Shown here piece by piece: positions 29,687 through 38,909 of a stretch of 64,000 bases of DNA. Each line of letters opens with the position of its first letter. Position 1 is the stretch's first letter. The position numbers were made by a program, and so were the translations under genes. The notes beneath the pieces were generated by a model. The model saw only the letters and a program-made list of their open reading frames with translations, had not been told where the DNA came from and did not search any database. The DNA is from Planctomycetia bacterium. GTDB lineage: Bacteria > Planctomycetota > Planctomycetia > Pirellulales > JACPPG01. Location: contig JACPPG010000020.1 in assembly GCA_016191115.1 (NCBI GenBank), forward strand, positions 1-64,000, given 5' to 3'.

Positions 29687-31213
29687 TTGCCCAACAAATT
29701 CTTGACGTTGACCCGCGGCGAGAATCAGGCGCGCGGCATCGCCCAATACGCGATTGACTTCATGGCCGGCCGGTTCGGCGGGCCTGCTGACGCGGTCTAT
29801 CAGACGGTCGAACGGTTTCATCTGGACAGCATCGCCTGCGGCGTCTCGGCGTTGGCCTGCGGCGCCAATGCTCCCACGGTGCTGCGGCGCGAGGCCCTCG
29901 AGTACGTGTGCCGCGAGCCCGCTCAGGGCGTGCCCTGTTTTGCATCGACCGCGCGCGTCATGCCTGAGAAGGCTGTTCTGGCCAACAGCTCGGCGGTGCG
30001 CGAGTGGGACGCCAACGGCACCAATTTCGGCTACAACCCGGCACGCGGATACACGCGCGGCGAGTTCGGGCACAACGACTTCTACCCGGTGGCCGTGGCG
30101 GGGGCGCAATTGCGCGGCCTGGGGGGGAGGCAGACGCTGTCGGCCATGATCCTCTTGGATGAGATCCGCGGCCGCTTGGCCGAGGTGTTCGCCCTCAAAG
30201 ATTACAAGATCGATCACGTCGTACACGGGGCGATTGCTTCCGCGGCTGTCTACGGCGCCATCCTAGGCGCTTCGGTCGACCAGATCGAATCGGCCATCGG
30301 GCTGGTCGTCGCGCACTACATTCCGTTCCGCGCGATCCGCGCCGGGCACCAGTTGTCGGACTCCAAGGGCGCGTCGGCGGCCATCAGCGCCGAGGTGGCC
30401 GTGATGGCCATGCGCCGCGCGATGCGCGGCTTTGTCGGCCCGGCCGATATCTTCCGGAATCCTGAGGCGATCTTCTGCCTGTTCGAGAAGCCCGCCGCAG
30501 CGGACACGAGCCCTTTCGACCTGACGCTGGCGACCGAGGGGGACGATTTCGCCGTGATGGGAATGCACTTCAAGCTCGGGCTGTACGAGCACCAGTCGGC
30601 CGGGGCGATCCAGGGGTTGATGGACCTGTTGGCCGCGCATCCGGAGATCCTGGCCGACGAGCGCCGGCTGCGCAATGTGCGCATCGCGATCTACGAACCA
30701 GCGTTCCACATCATCGGCGACGCGGCCAAGCGCGACCCGCGGACCCGGCAAAGCGCCGATCACTCGATGGTGTACATCATTGCCACGCTCTTGCGCAAAG
30801 CGTTCCAGCAGAGAACGTCAGGCTGGCAGGAACTGATGCTCGTGCCGGCCGACTACAGCGACGAAAGTCTCGTGCATCCGCTCACGCGGCGATTGATGGA
30901 GCGGATCGAGTTCCGCCACGGCGGGCGAGAGTACGACGCCAAATACCCCGACGGTATCCCCACGTCGCTCGATATCGAGCACGCCGATCTGGGCCGGCTC
31001 ACGAGCGGCCTGGTGATGTATCCGGAAGGCCACGCCCGCAACACGAGCGGCCATCTGGACCGGCTGTTGGCCCACAAGTTCCGGCTGCTAGCCGTGCTCG
31101 GGGTGCGCGACGTGGACGCGCTCTACAAACGATTCACCGGCCTGGCGGGAAAAAGCGCCGACGACATCGGCAGGCTGTACGACTTTGAGCTACTCGAGCG
31201 CGGTGGGCATTGA
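29687..31213 (+). CDS. MmgE/PrpD family protein (2-methylcitrate dehydratase-like)
   Basis: A 508-residue protein. Landmarks of the family: FHLDSIACGVSALACG (all-helical domain), the conserved NSSAVREWDANGTNFGYN and HNDFYPVAVAGAQLRGLG segments, IGLVVAHYIPFRAIRAGHQ and the C-terminal domain with LTRRLMERIEFRH. PrpD catalyses dehydration of 2-methylcitrate in propionate breakdown, but MmgE/PrpD members act on several carboxylic acids, and no prpB/prpC partner is here. Start TTG at 29687 has AAAGGAA 6 bp upstream and is the only plausible start. The next gene is on the opposite strand. Confidence 0.88.
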   Translation: MPNKFLTLTRGENQARGIAQYAIDFMAGRFGGPADAVYQTVERFHLDSIACGVSALACGANAPTVLRREALEYVCREPAQGVPCFASTARVMPEKAVLANSSAVREWDANGTNFGYNPARGYTRGEFGHNDFYPVAVAGAQLRGLGGRQTLSAMILLDEIRGRLAEVFALKDYKIDHVVHGAIASAAVYGAILGASVDQIESAIGLVVAHYIPFRAIRAGHQLSDSKGASAAISAEVAVMAMRRAMRGFVGPADIFRNPEAIFCLFEKPAAADTSPFDLTLATEGDDFAVMGMHFKLGLYEHQSAGAIQGLMDLLAAHPEILADERRLRNVRIAIYEPAFHIIGDAAKRDPRTRQSADHSMVYIIATLLRKAFQQRTSGWQELMLVPADYSDESLVHPLTRRLMERIEFRHGGREYDAKYPDGIPTSLDIEHADLGRLTSGLVMYPEGHARNTSGHLDRLLAHKFRLLAVLGVRDVDALYKRFTGLAGKSADDIGRLYDFELLERGGH

Positions 31214-31215
31214 GC

Positions 31216-31292
31216 GTAGGGTGCTCTGTGAGCACCTGCGTTTGCCGAAAAAGGACCAAACGTTGCACCCCGCTGCGCGGAGCGCACCCTAC
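31216..31292. repeat. GTAGGGTGC-type palindromic repeat, copy 1
   Basis: GTAGGGTGCTC at the left and GCGCACCCTAC at the right form an imperfect inverted repeat just after the MmgE/PrpD stop. Related to the unit at 47381-47442. It sits between convergent genes and could double as a transcription stop. Confidence 0.6.
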
Positions 31293-31305
31293 TTGCGACG
31301 CACGG

Positions 31306-31728
31306 TCACAGCACGCGCTCTTCCCAGTCCTTTTGCATGACCAGGAACAGGAATGACGCCGTCCAGGTGATAAGGATCAAACCGGTGAGAGCCTCGACGG
31401 CCGTTAGCAGGCGCAGTGGGGTGGTTCGCGGTGGCTCTGCTCCCAGCGACGTGTAGGCCACGGCCGAACGGTAGAAGGAGTCGAATGCGGCGTCACTGTC
31501 GGCGGCTGCCGCCGAGTCCTCAGCCACCAGCAACCGCATGCTGAAGCCAAAAAATCCCATCTCCAGCAGATGGGCGGTCATCGCGACAAGTACCAGGCCG
31601 GCCAGCGTCAGCCGCTTGCGGCGAAAGGCGCGCATCCGCAGCAGCCGGGCCACCACGACGAACATCCCCAAGTGAAACATGACGCAAACGACGACAGTGA
31701 CGGCCGCGACGAGAATTGCCAGGAGCAT
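31306..31728 (-). CDS. Two-pore-type ion-channel-like membrane protein with a degenerate filter
   Basis: A 140-residue protein with three to four hydrophobic segments: about 1-27, 44-66 and 110-132. The segment FDSFYRSAVAYTSLGAEPP followed by RLLTAVEALTGLILITW resembles the pore helix, filter and inner helix of small bacterial potassium channels, where the filter is usually T(T/V)(L/V)GYGD. Here the filter position reads TSLGAE, lacking the GYG(D) core, so classical potassium selectivity is doubtful. Assignment rests on this pattern and the following ALTGL helix. It lies about 100 bp after the MBL hydrolase gene on the same strand. Confidence 0.6.
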   Translation of the reverse strand: MLLAILVAAVTVVVCVMFHLGMFVVVARLLRMRAFRRKRLTLAGLVLVAMTAHLLEMGFFGFSMRLLVAEDSAAAADSDAAFDSFYRSAVAYTSLGAEPPRTTPLRLLTAVEALTGLILITWTASFLFLVMQKDWEERVL

Positions 31729-31749
31729 GGTTCTGGGAAACTAATGATG

Positions 31750-31795
31750 AATGCGGAATGATGAATGATGAATGCGTTGTTCATCTTTCCGCATT
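31750..31795. repeat. AT-rich palindrome between MBL hydrolase and channel-like gene
   Basis: AATGCGGAATGATGAA (31750-31765) and TTCATCTTTCCGCATT (31780-31795) match as inverted repeats at 15 of 16. Its AT content contrasts with the GC-rich surroundings. Possible attenuator, or a dispersed ATGATGAATG-type repeat. Confidence 0.55.
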
Positions 31796-31825
31796 GCATA
31801 CACCATTCATCGTTGACGTCGAGTG

Positions 31826-33115
31826 CTATTGCGTTGCGGCGGCGGGCGGCTTGCTCTCGATTTTGCGCAAGGCGTTTGCCAACCATCCTCGCTCATTCGA
31901 GTTGCGACTGCGTGCCAACAGCGCCTTGAGCGCCGCGGCCCGCGCCTTCATCGCCGCTTCGTTGCCCGGCTCGCACGCGAGCGCCGTCGCGGTCAATCGC
32001 AGGGCGCGAACTGGCTCGCCGGCTTCGCTGAGCGCCACGGCCCGCTTCGCCACCGCGTCCGCGCCGCCGGCCAATCGCACCAGCTCGACGTCGGCTTCTT
32101 GCGGCCCCTCGGAGTACATGGTCGCCGCGTCGCCGTCGAACCAGCCCACGTAGCCTTCATAGATGCCGCGGACGCTCCACGAGACCTTGCCGTAGGCGTC
32201 TCCCACGTCCAATTCCGGCGGCAGCTTGATTTCGCGCATGAGCGTGTACACGTCTTTGCCGTCGTTCATGCCGCGGACCGTGGCGTCGTGAACGTACTGG
32301 ATCGCGTCGCGATAGCGCGATAGCGCCGCGGCCACCTTGTCGCCGCCCGTGATCGGGTCGCCGTGACTGGGGAGAAGGATCTCAGGCTTGAGCGCCAACA
32401 CCTTGTTGAGCGAATCGACGTAGTCCAGCGCCCACCGCGGCCGGGTGCCGCGGAGCGTGTACAAGTTCGGGAACGATGCGTAGAAATTGTCGCCGACGAA
32501 CGCCGCCTTGTATTGCGGCAACCACACGGTGAGATGCTCGTACGTTTCGCCCGGCGTGTGATAGAGCTCGAACTTCGTGCCCCCCAGCTCGAACTCGTGC
32601 CGGTCGTCGAAGAGGATGGTAGGCTCAACGCGCGGGCGGCGGCCGCGCACGGCCTCCAACAGCTTCTCCTCGTCGAAGCCGAACTGCGCCGCGTTGCGGC
32701 GGGCGAAGAACTCGCCCAACCGATCCTGGTACTGCCGCATCTCGGTAAACAACCGTTGGGCAACGACCTGCGTGTCGGGCTCCTTCCAGAAGGCGGCGCC
32801 GGTCGTATGGTCTTCGTGGGCGTGAGTGAAGATGATGTAGCGGATCGGCGCCGTGCTGACTTTGCGCAACAGCTTTTGATGCTTCTCGGCCGTGTCGCGG
32901 AGCGAGGTGTCGATGATGACGTTGCCGTCGTCGGTCAGCACCATGAAGGTATTGCCGAAGCCGGCGGCCTGGTAGATCCGCTCGTGAACTTTGGTGGCCT
33001 CGGTTCGAGTGGCGGCGCCTAGAACGCCCTCCAGTTGGGCCGAGCAGGGGGCCACGGCGAGCGCCGCCGTGACTGCCGTAAGAAGGGCCAAACCGTGCGT
33101 GAATCCGTAACGCAT
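31826..33115 (-). CDS. Secreted MBL-fold metallo-hydrolase (alkyl sulfatase-like)
   Basis: A 429-residue protein. Signal peptide at about 1-26 (ALLTAVTAALAVAPCSAQ). Metallo-beta-lactamase signature THAHEDHTTG at 97-106 (His98, His100, Asp102, His103), then HTPGETYEHLTVWLP, VGDNFYASFPNLYTLRG and LPSHGDP. The later DVGDAYGKVSWSVRGIYEGYVGWFDGD (in parts) resembles the dimerisation region of class III alkyl sulfatases (SdsA1/BDS1), but the protein is shorter than those (about 650). Likely a zinc hydrolase of sulfate or phosphate esters outside the cytoplasm; substrate uncertain. A C-terminal helical part, about 340-425, is TPR-like. Confidence 0.85.
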   Translation of the reverse strand: MRYGFTHGLALLTAVTAALAVAPCSAQLEGVLGAATRTEATKVHERIYQAAGFGNTFMVLTDDGNVIIDTSLRDTAEKHQKLLRKVSTAPIRYIIFTHAHEDHTTGAAFWKEPDTQVVAQRLFTEMRQYQDRLGEFFARRNAAQFGFDEEKLLEAVRGRRPRVEPTILFDDRHEFELGGTKFELYHTPGETYEHLTVWLPQYKAAFVGDNFYASFPNLYTLRGTRPRWALDYVDSLNKVLALKPEILLPSHGDPITGGDKVAAALSRYRDAIQYVHDATVRGMNDGKDVYTLMREIKLPPELDVGDAYGKVSWSVRGIYEGYVGWFDGDAATMYSEGPQEADVELVRLAGGADAVAKRAVALSEAGEPVRALRLTATALACEPGNEAAMKARAAALKALLARSRNSNERGWLANALRKIESKPPAAATQ

Positions 33116-33198
33116 GACCGCACCTGGTAGTGGTCGTGAGAAGCGCCCCCGTATAGATTGCGAGCATAAACCATCAGCCGCGAGACTGCCATGCGATA

Positions 33199-33275
33199 CA
33201 CTAGCCCGCAGCGCCAGCGAGGGGTTTTTTTAGCCAATGCGGCGGCCGGGGCCTCGCTGGCGATTCGGGCTGGTG
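33199..33275. repeat. CTAGCCCGAAGCGC foldback repeat, copy 2
   Basis: CACTAGCCCGCAGCGCCAGC at the left and CTCGCTGGCGATTCGGGCTG at the right pair across a loop holding a T7 run. Same family as 21987-22046. Located between the divergent MBL hydrolase and truB genes. Confidence 0.7.
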
Positions 33276-33315
33276 ACGCGATGTGACTCCGGTTCGCCCG
33301 GCACGGTGAATTCCC

Positions 33316-34248
33316 ATGCCCATACGCGGTTTGACACCGTCCCATCTCTGCGGCTTGGTCAACGTCCACAAGCCGTCGGGGCTGACGTCGCGCGCTACCG
33401 TCGACGTCGTGAAGCGAGTAGTGCGGCCCGCCAAGGTGGGCCATGCCGGCACGCTCGACCCATTGGCCACGGGCGTGCTGGTCGTGTGCGTTGGAGCGGC
33501 GACGCGCTTGATTGAGTACGTTCAACAACTACCTAAGCGGTATCGGGCCACGTTCCAGCTCGGCCGTTCGAGCCCGACCGAGGATGTCGAAGGCGACGTA
33601 ACGGTGCTCGCCAATGCGCCGCAACCGAGCGGTGAGCAGATCGTTCGCGCCGCCGCCGCGCTTACCGGGGAGATACTACAGCGGCCGCCCGCCTATTCGG
33701 CACTCAAGGTCGGGGGGCGGCGGGCGTACGACCTGGCTCGCTCCGGGCGCGAGGTCGCACTCGCGCCGCGGAAGATCGTCGTCCACGCGATTGACGTAGT
33801 CACTTACGCGTATCCTGAATTGACGCTCGACATCCGTTGCGGCTCCGGCACGTATGTCCGGTCGCTGGGACGAGACCTTGCCGAAGCGGTTGGCACGGCG
33901 GCTGTGATGTCCGCGCTCGTGCGAACGGAAATCGGACCATTTGCGCTAACGGACGCGTGGCCGTGTGAGAATCTGCGGTCGGACAATATGGCTCAATGGT
34001 TACGTCCAGCGCGTGACGCAGCGGCTGCCTTGCCGAGCGTGGCGCTTGGCGCCGCTCAAGTGAACGAGGTCGCGCATGGGCGATTTGTGACGTTGGATGG
34101 ACCGGATTTCACCTCGGTCGGCGAGCTCGCGGCCATCGGCCCGGACGGAGAGCTCGTGGCCATCCTGCGGCAGCGCGGTGGCGGCCGCCTCGGGCCGCGG
34201 ATCAATCTGGCCGCGGCATCGTCGAGCTTAAAACAGCGCTCGCGATAA
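33316..34248 (+). CDS. truB: tRNA pseudouridine(55) synthase TruB
   Basis: A 310-residue enzyme that converts U55 in the T-loop of tRNAs to pseudouridine. Catalytic motif GHAGTLDPLATGVL with Asp48; the KRYRATFQLGRSSPTEDVEGD segment (in parts), RPPAYSALKVGGRRAYDLAR and CGSGTYVRSLGRDLAE complete the TruB core. The C-terminus holds a PUA-like extension (about 235-300). Usually truB sits with rbfA/infB; here it stands alone. The ATG at 33316 has GGTGA upstream and begins just before the homology (GLVNVHKPSGLTS), so the start is sound. Confidence 0.95.
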   Translation: MPIRGLTPSHLCGLVNVHKPSGLTSRATVDVVKRVVRPAKVGHAGTLDPLATGVLVVCVGAATRLIEYVQQLPKRYRATFQLGRSSPTEDVEGDVTVLANAPQPSGEQIVRAAAALTGEILQRPPAYSALKVGGRRAYDLARSGREVALAPRKIVVHAIDVVTYAYPELTLDIRCGSGTYVRSLGRDLAEAVGTAAVMSALVRTEIGPFALTDAWPCENLRSDNMAQWLRPARDAAAALPSVALGAAQVNEVAHGRFVTLDGPDFTSVGELAAIGPDGELVAILRQRGGGRLGPRINLAAASSSLKQRSR

Positions 34249-34397
34249 CGGCTGTAGCGTTCATCGCGGAAATGCCTGCGCATCCGGATGTTCGAGCGAG
34301 GCCCCCACTATCGAAGGAGCGGCAAGCCACCGGCCGATAGCCACAATGTTCATGTGTCTTATGGTAATTATGGCAAATCATCGGAGCAGGTGCACGG

Positions 34398-35456
34398 ATG
34401 GCGCGATCGATTGGGTTGGCGTGGATTCTGGCTCTTGGTTTCACGGGCCTCGCGGCGGCTGATGGGTTGCTGGGATCGACAAGCTACTACGACGAGGCAG
34501 CGGCCGCGGGCGAAGTGGCCGCGGGTGACCCGAGCGCACAAGTTACGAGTCCCCGCGATGACGGCGGATGCGAATCATGCGGCGGCCTGTGCGATTCCTG
34601 CCGCGGCTGTGACCAGGACTGCTGCGATTCGTGGGGCCGCTGTGGCCGCTTTCTAGGCCTCTTGCCCAGCGATCACTGCTTCGACCGGTTTATCAGCCCG
34701 TTGTCGAATCCATTTTTTTTCGAGGATCCCCGGGCGCTGACCGAGATTCGGGGCATCTTCTTCGACAATAGCCTGCCGAACACCATCGATGGTGGAGATG
34801 TGCAGTTCTGGGGGGCCCAAGTTCGCGGCCGGGTGACCGACCGTTTGAGCGTCATTGCTCCGCGCCTCGGCTATTTCCAGGTGAATCAAGGGGTGGGCGG
34901 CGCACCGAGCGGGTTCTTGTCGGCGCCCGTGGGCGTCAAAGGCACTTTGCTCCGCGATGTCGACAACCAATTCCTGCTCTCCGGCGGTATTACGTACTTC
35001 ATTCCAGGATCGATCAGCGCCCTGCCCACTTTTGGCGACGGTGATTTCCACTTCTTCCTCACGGGCGGTAAGCAAATCTTCGGCCGCGGCCATTGGCTGA
35101 GCGGCACCGGCTTCCGCATCCCCGTCAACAGCAACTGGGGAACGCAGATGTGGTATTGGTCGAACCAATGGGACTACGAGCTGCCCGGCCACTTGTATCC
35201 GCTTTTCGGCGTCAACTGGTTCCATTGGATGCGAAGTTCGACGGGACCGTTGAACACGGGCGGGATCACCGCGCTGGACATACTCAACCTGCCTTCCCAG
35301 GGCGTCGCCGGCAGCAACGTGGTGTCGGCGGTCGTGGGCGGCCGATGGAAGCCGAACGGCCATGTCGAGATCGGTAGCGGCTTCGAGTTCCCGCTGACCG
35401 ACAATCGCGACATCCTGCGGAACCGGGTCTACGCCGATCTGATTCTTCGCTACTAG
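34398..35456 (+). CDS. Outer-membrane beta-barrel-like protein with N-terminal cysteine cluster
   Basis: A 352-residue exported protein. Signal peptide at about 1-21 (IGLAWILALGFTGLAAADG). Residues about 57-78 contain ten cysteines in a short span (CESCGGLCDSCRGC then CC and RC), unusual for a bacterial outer-membrane protein. The rest alternates Gly/aromatic strands (IIDGGDVQFWG-like, GVNWFHWM, GSGFEFPL) and ends NRVYADLILRY, the aromatic C-terminus expected of beta barrels. No named family is recognised; similar barrel proteins are abundant in planctomycetes. The cysteines could bind metal or form disulfide cross-links. Start ATG has AGGTG upstream. Confidence 0.78.
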   Translation: MARSIGLAWILALGFTGLAAADGLLGSTSYYDEAAAAGEVAAGDPSAQVTSPRDDGGCESCGGLCDSCRGCDQDCCDSWGRCGRFLGLLPSDHCFDRFISPLSNPFFFEDPRALTEIRGIFFDNSLPNTIDGGDVQFWGAQVRGRVTDRLSVIAPRLGYFQVNQGVGGAPSGFLSAPVGVKGTLLRDVDNQFLLSGGITYFIPGSISALPTFGDGDFHFFLTGGKQIFGRGHWLSGTGFRIPVNSNWGTQMWYWSNQWDYELPGHLYPLFGVNWFHWMRSSTGPLNTGGITALDILNLPSQGVAGSNVVSAVVGGRWKPNGHVEIGSGFEFPLTDNRDILRNRVYADLILRY

Positions 35457-35940
35457 TACTAGAGGAGAGCAGCAGTCAGTCGGCGACCGGCGGCGGACAG
35501 TATGCGACGACGCGTCTGACTTTTTTCGCGCCGCCACGCGCTCCGCGAAGCCCAGGGGTGGCATCCCCTGGGGAAATATAAAGCCCAGCGCCGGCGCATT
35601 CGCTACAGCCGATACAAACGGACGATGACCCGAACGCATCGCATCGAACGACTGCAACAAGCGGCTCGTCGCGCTGGCCGCGAATGCTAGACTTCCTTGC
35701 GGGGAGATGTCGAGTAGCGTTCTCGCCGGTCTGATCCGTCCCGACCGCTCTTTCGCTCACGAGTGCGTCGAGCGGTTCAGAGCGGCGCCGCGGCGAATCG
35801 TTGGCGCGTGAGCGGTTCTCGCGCCGACCTATGACTACTACACCGTGACAAGGGATCGATTTGTCGGGCATGGATCCGCCCATCGCGGCGCGCTGGCCAG
35901 CCGGCCGCACGCCGGTCTCTACGAGAGACAGCGGTAGCAC
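35457..35940. other. Intergenic region before ftsK with one hairpin
   Basis: No gene seen. CCCAGGGG (35551-35558) and CCCCTGGG (35565-35572) form a perfect 8-bp stem with a 6-base loop, 95 bp after the outer-membrane protein stop. It lacks a following T run, so if it stops transcription it would not be a standard intrinsic terminator. Confidence 0.5.
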
Positions 35941-38568
35941 ATGCCCGATCATCGAAAACTGAAGCGCGACGTCCTCGCGCTCGTGCTGGCGGCGGTCGCC
36001 GTATTCCTGGCGCTTGCGCTGGCGACCTACGATCCGGCTGATCCGCCTAGCGCGCTCGTCTATCCGCCGGCCACCGTGACGCACAATCTATGCGGTTCGG
36101 CGGGCGCGATCGTGGCCCGGGCGCTATTGGAGGCGGTAGGCGTCGGGGCGTATTTCCTTACGCTCTCGCTGGCGGTGTTGGCGTTCGTCCTTTTGACGAA
36201 TCGGCCCTGCGATCAGCCGTGGCTACGCGGGTTGGGCTGGTTGCTCGCGCTGGTGGGGCTCACGAGCCTTGCCAGCATGGCCGTGCCGTGGCTTTCGCCA
36301 GGACCCGTGGTCGGCGCTGGCGGGCACCTGGGCGCCGCAGCGCGCGCCCTGCTCGAGGCGCACCTGGCCCAAGCCGGGGCTTATCTGGTGGTCATCGCCG
36401 CCTTTCTGGGTGGATTGCTTTTGTCGAGCGACTATCTCGTGTTTCGCACGACGGCGCTCGTTCTCGGCGTGCCGGCTAAGGGGCTGGGGCGCGGGTTGGC
36501 CGGCGCCCGCCGTGCCTACGCGGGCAGCGTTAACCGAGAGCATCGCCGGGTGAGCGACTTGGACAGCGCCACCCGAGAGCTGGCGGTGCGCATCCGCGGA
36601 AAGGCGATCGACGCCGTGAAGAAACTGGATGACGACGAAGACAAGGAAGCCGAATCCGAAGACGCCCCGCAGGAAGGTGCGTCGGTTGAGCAGCATGACG
36701 GCGAAGCTACTCCGTCGCTTTTGCGCATCAAGCCCCCCTCGCGGCGCGGCGAGCGGCAAGAAGTGATGGCGGCGCTCGACGCGGCGGTCCGGGCCGACGA
36801 CAGCATCCCCTACGAGCTTCCCTCGATCGAGATGCTGGTCGAAGGGGAACCGGTCCACTTCGACGAACACGAGAAAGAGGTCCGTCGCAAGGCCAAGATC
36901 CTGGAGCAAGCGTTCGCCAGTTTCGGCTACACGGTCCGCGTCGTCGAGATCGAGACCGGGCCGGTGATCGCGCAGTTCGAGGTTGAACTCGAGTCAGGCC
37001 TCCGGCTATCGAAGATCACCAGCCTGGCCGACGACCTGGCCATCGCCCTGCGCGTCCCCAGCGTGCGCATCGTGGCGCCTATTCCGGGCAAGAACACGGT
37101 GGGCGTCGAGGTCCCGAATGCCGAGCGGCAGATCGTCCGCCTGCGGGAAGTCATCGAAGAGGCCAACGGCAAGGCCGGCAAGATGCGCATCCCGATCTAC
37201 CTGGGCAAGGACGTCGCCGGCAACCCGATGGTCGTGGACCTGGCGACGCTGCCGCACCTGCTGATCGCGGGGCGCACCGGCACGGGGAAGAGCGTGTGCC
37301 TCAACTCGATCATCGTGTCGATGCTGATGACGCGCCGGCCGGACGAAGTCCGCATGCTGCTGATCGACCCCAAGATGGTCGAGCTCAGCCCGTACAAGAC
37401 GCTGCCGCACCTGATGCACCCGGTGGTCACCGACATGCGCAAGGCCGAGGCGATCCTGGCCTGGGCCGTCGACAAAATGGAGGAGCGCTATGCGCTCCTG
37501 GCCCGCGCCGGCGTGCGGCACATTTCGGGCTACAACCAGCTTGGCGAAGAGGAGCTGATGGCCCGGCTACAGCCGGAGAACGAGGACGAGCGGCAGCAGA
37601 TCCCCACGCACTTGCCATACATCGTGATCGTGGCCGACGAGATGGCCGACTTGATGATGACGTCGGCCAAGGAAGTCGAGACGCACATCATCCGCCTGGC
37701 GCAAAAGAGTCGCGCCGTCGGCATCCACCTGGTGCTGGCCACGCAGAAGCCGACCGTCGACGTGATCACCGGGTTGATCAAGTCCAACCTGCCGGCACGG
37801 ATCGCCTTCCAGGTGGCCAGCCGCGTCGACAGCCGCGTGGTGCTGGACGAGATGGGGGCCGACAAGCTGTTGGGCAATGGCGACCTGTTGTTCCTCTGGC
37901 CGGGCACCAGCACGCTGATCCGCGGCCAAGGCACCTTCGTCAGCGACGACGAGATCAACCGCATCGTCAACTTCGTCGGCACCGCCGAGCCGGAGTTCGT
38001 CAGGGAGCTCGTCCAACTCAAGCCGGCGGCACCGGGTGACAACGGATCGGGAACGCTCAAGAACCGCGACGACTTGTACGACGCCGCCGTCGACATCGTC
38101 ATCCGCGAGGGGCGCGGCAGCGTCTCGCTCTTGCAGCGGGCGCTGGGTATCGGCTATGGCCGGGCGGCGCGATTGATCGACTTCATGTCCGAGGACGGCA
38201 TCGTGGGCACGTACAACGGGTCGCAGGCCCGCGAGGTGCTCGTCACGCTCGAGCAGTGGCAAGCGATGAGCGGCGAAGCGGCGCCGCCGGAGCCGCCCCG
38301 CCCGGTGCGCCGCAACAAGATTCTGCCGGGACCAGTCGACGACGATGATGAGTCGCCGCCGGCGGTTCGCCGCGCGCCGCGCATCGTCGTCCACGACGAC
38401 GAATCAGACGATGACGGCGGCGAGGAGGAGGAGGAGGACGAATCCGCGGAGTCCTTCGGTGAAGATGAGGAGTACGACGAGTCGCACGACGCTCCCGATG
38501 ACGAAGAGGAAGAGGACGACCTAGAGGACGACGCCGAGTGCAAGCGGCATGGCGCGGAACGGGCCTAG
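35941..38568 (+). CDS. ftsK: FtsK/SpoIIIE-type DNA translocase with acidic C-terminal tail
   Basis: An 875-residue membrane motor that pumps chromosomal DNA through the closing septum. Four membrane helices in the first 180 residues, a linker (about 190-290), the alpha/beta motor with Walker A LIAGRTGTGKS at 441-451 and Walker B IVIVADEMADL, and a gamma winged-helix domain for KOPS reading (about 710-775; VSLLQRALGIGYGRAARLID). After it is an atypical tail of about 70 residues (from about 799), mostly Asp and Glu (GGEEEEEDESAESFGEDEE) and ending in a short basic stretch. Most FtsK proteins end at the gamma domain. Next to it, converging, is a small XRE regulator. Confidence 0.94.
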   Translation: MPDHRKLKRDVLALVLAAVAVFLALALATYDPADPPSALVYPPATVTHNLCGSAGAIVARALLEAVGVGAYFLTLSLAVLAFVLLTNRPCDQPWLRGLGWLLALVGLTSLASMAVPWLSPGPVVGAGGHLGAAARALLEAHLAQAGAYLVVIAAFLGGLLLSSDYLVFRTTALVLGVPAKGLGRGLAGARRAYAGSVNREHRRVSDLDSATRELAVRIRGKAIDAVKKLDDDEDKEAESEDAPQEGASVEQHDGEATPSLLRIKPPSRRGERQEVMAALDAAVRADDSIPYELPSIEMLVEGEPVHFDEHEKEVRRKAKILEQAFASFGYTVRVVEIETGPVIAQFEVELESGLRLSKITSLADDLAIALRVPSVRIVAPIPGKNTVGVEVPNAERQIVRLREVIEEANGKAGKMRIPIYLGKDVAGNPMVVDLATLPHLLIAGRTGTGKSVCLNSIIVSMLMTRRPDEVRMLLIDPKMVELSPYKTLPHLMHPVVTDMRKAEAILAWAVDKMEERYALLARAGVRHISGYNQLGEEELMARLQPENEDERQQIPTHLPYIVIVADEMADLMMTSAKEVETHIIRLAQKSRAVGIHLVLATQKPTVDVITGLIKSNLPARIAFQVASRVDSRVVLDEMGADKLLGNGDLLFLWPGTSTLIRGQGTFVSDDEINRIVNFVGTAEPEFVRELVQLKPAAPGDNGSGTLKNRDDLYDAAVDIVIREGRGSVSLLQRALGIGYGRAARLIDFMSEDGIVGTYNGSQAREVLVTLEQWQAMSGEAAPPEPPRPVRRNKILPGPVDDDDESPPAVRRAPRIVVHDDESDDDGGEEEEEDESAESFGEDEEYDESHDAPDDEEEEDDLEDDAECKRHGAERA

Positions 38569-38571
38569 CCG

Positions 38572-38793
38572 CTACTCGTCGAGCCGAAAGATGTCATCAG
38601 TCGGTCTTTTGAACACTCGTGCAATGCGCAAAGCAAGAGCCAAGGAGGGCGTATATGCGCCACCCTCCAATGCCACGATCGTTTGCCGCGTGACGCCGAC
38701 CCGATCTGCCAATTCTTGCTGAGTCATGCCCGAGGCGGCCGCGCGCAGATCGCGATCGCAGTTGGTGAGCGTCGGCTCTTTCTTACGCGGCAT
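38572..38793 (-). CDS. Small XRE-family HTH regulator
   Basis: A 73-residue protein, essentially one helix-turn-helix domain: [33 protein letters not shown] (in two parts) gives the recognition helix, and [14 protein letters not shown] the C-terminal cap. Typical of short repressors that control a neighbouring membrane protein or toxin, but none lies downstream here: the gene ends 3 bp before the convergent ftsK stop. Upstream lies repeat DNA (38794-39188) with no partner gene. Target unknown. Confidence 0.88.
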   Translation of the reverse strand: MPRKKEPTLTNCDRDLRAAASGMTQQELADRVGVTRQTIVALEGGAYTPSLALALRIARVFKRPTDDIFRLDE

Positions 38794-38909
38794 GCGGCCG
38801 TCTCCGGCACATGACGATCGCGGCCACGCCCTTCACGCCGTAGCAGACCGATAGGCCGGCCGGCCGCCACGGTATTTCTAGCGCGCGTTGACATGGCTTG
38901 CGAAGGCCT

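Noticed and set aside
35551..35572. Intrinsic terminator after the outer-membrane protein
   Set aside because: The stem is good but no T run follows, so it is recorded as a hairpin only.
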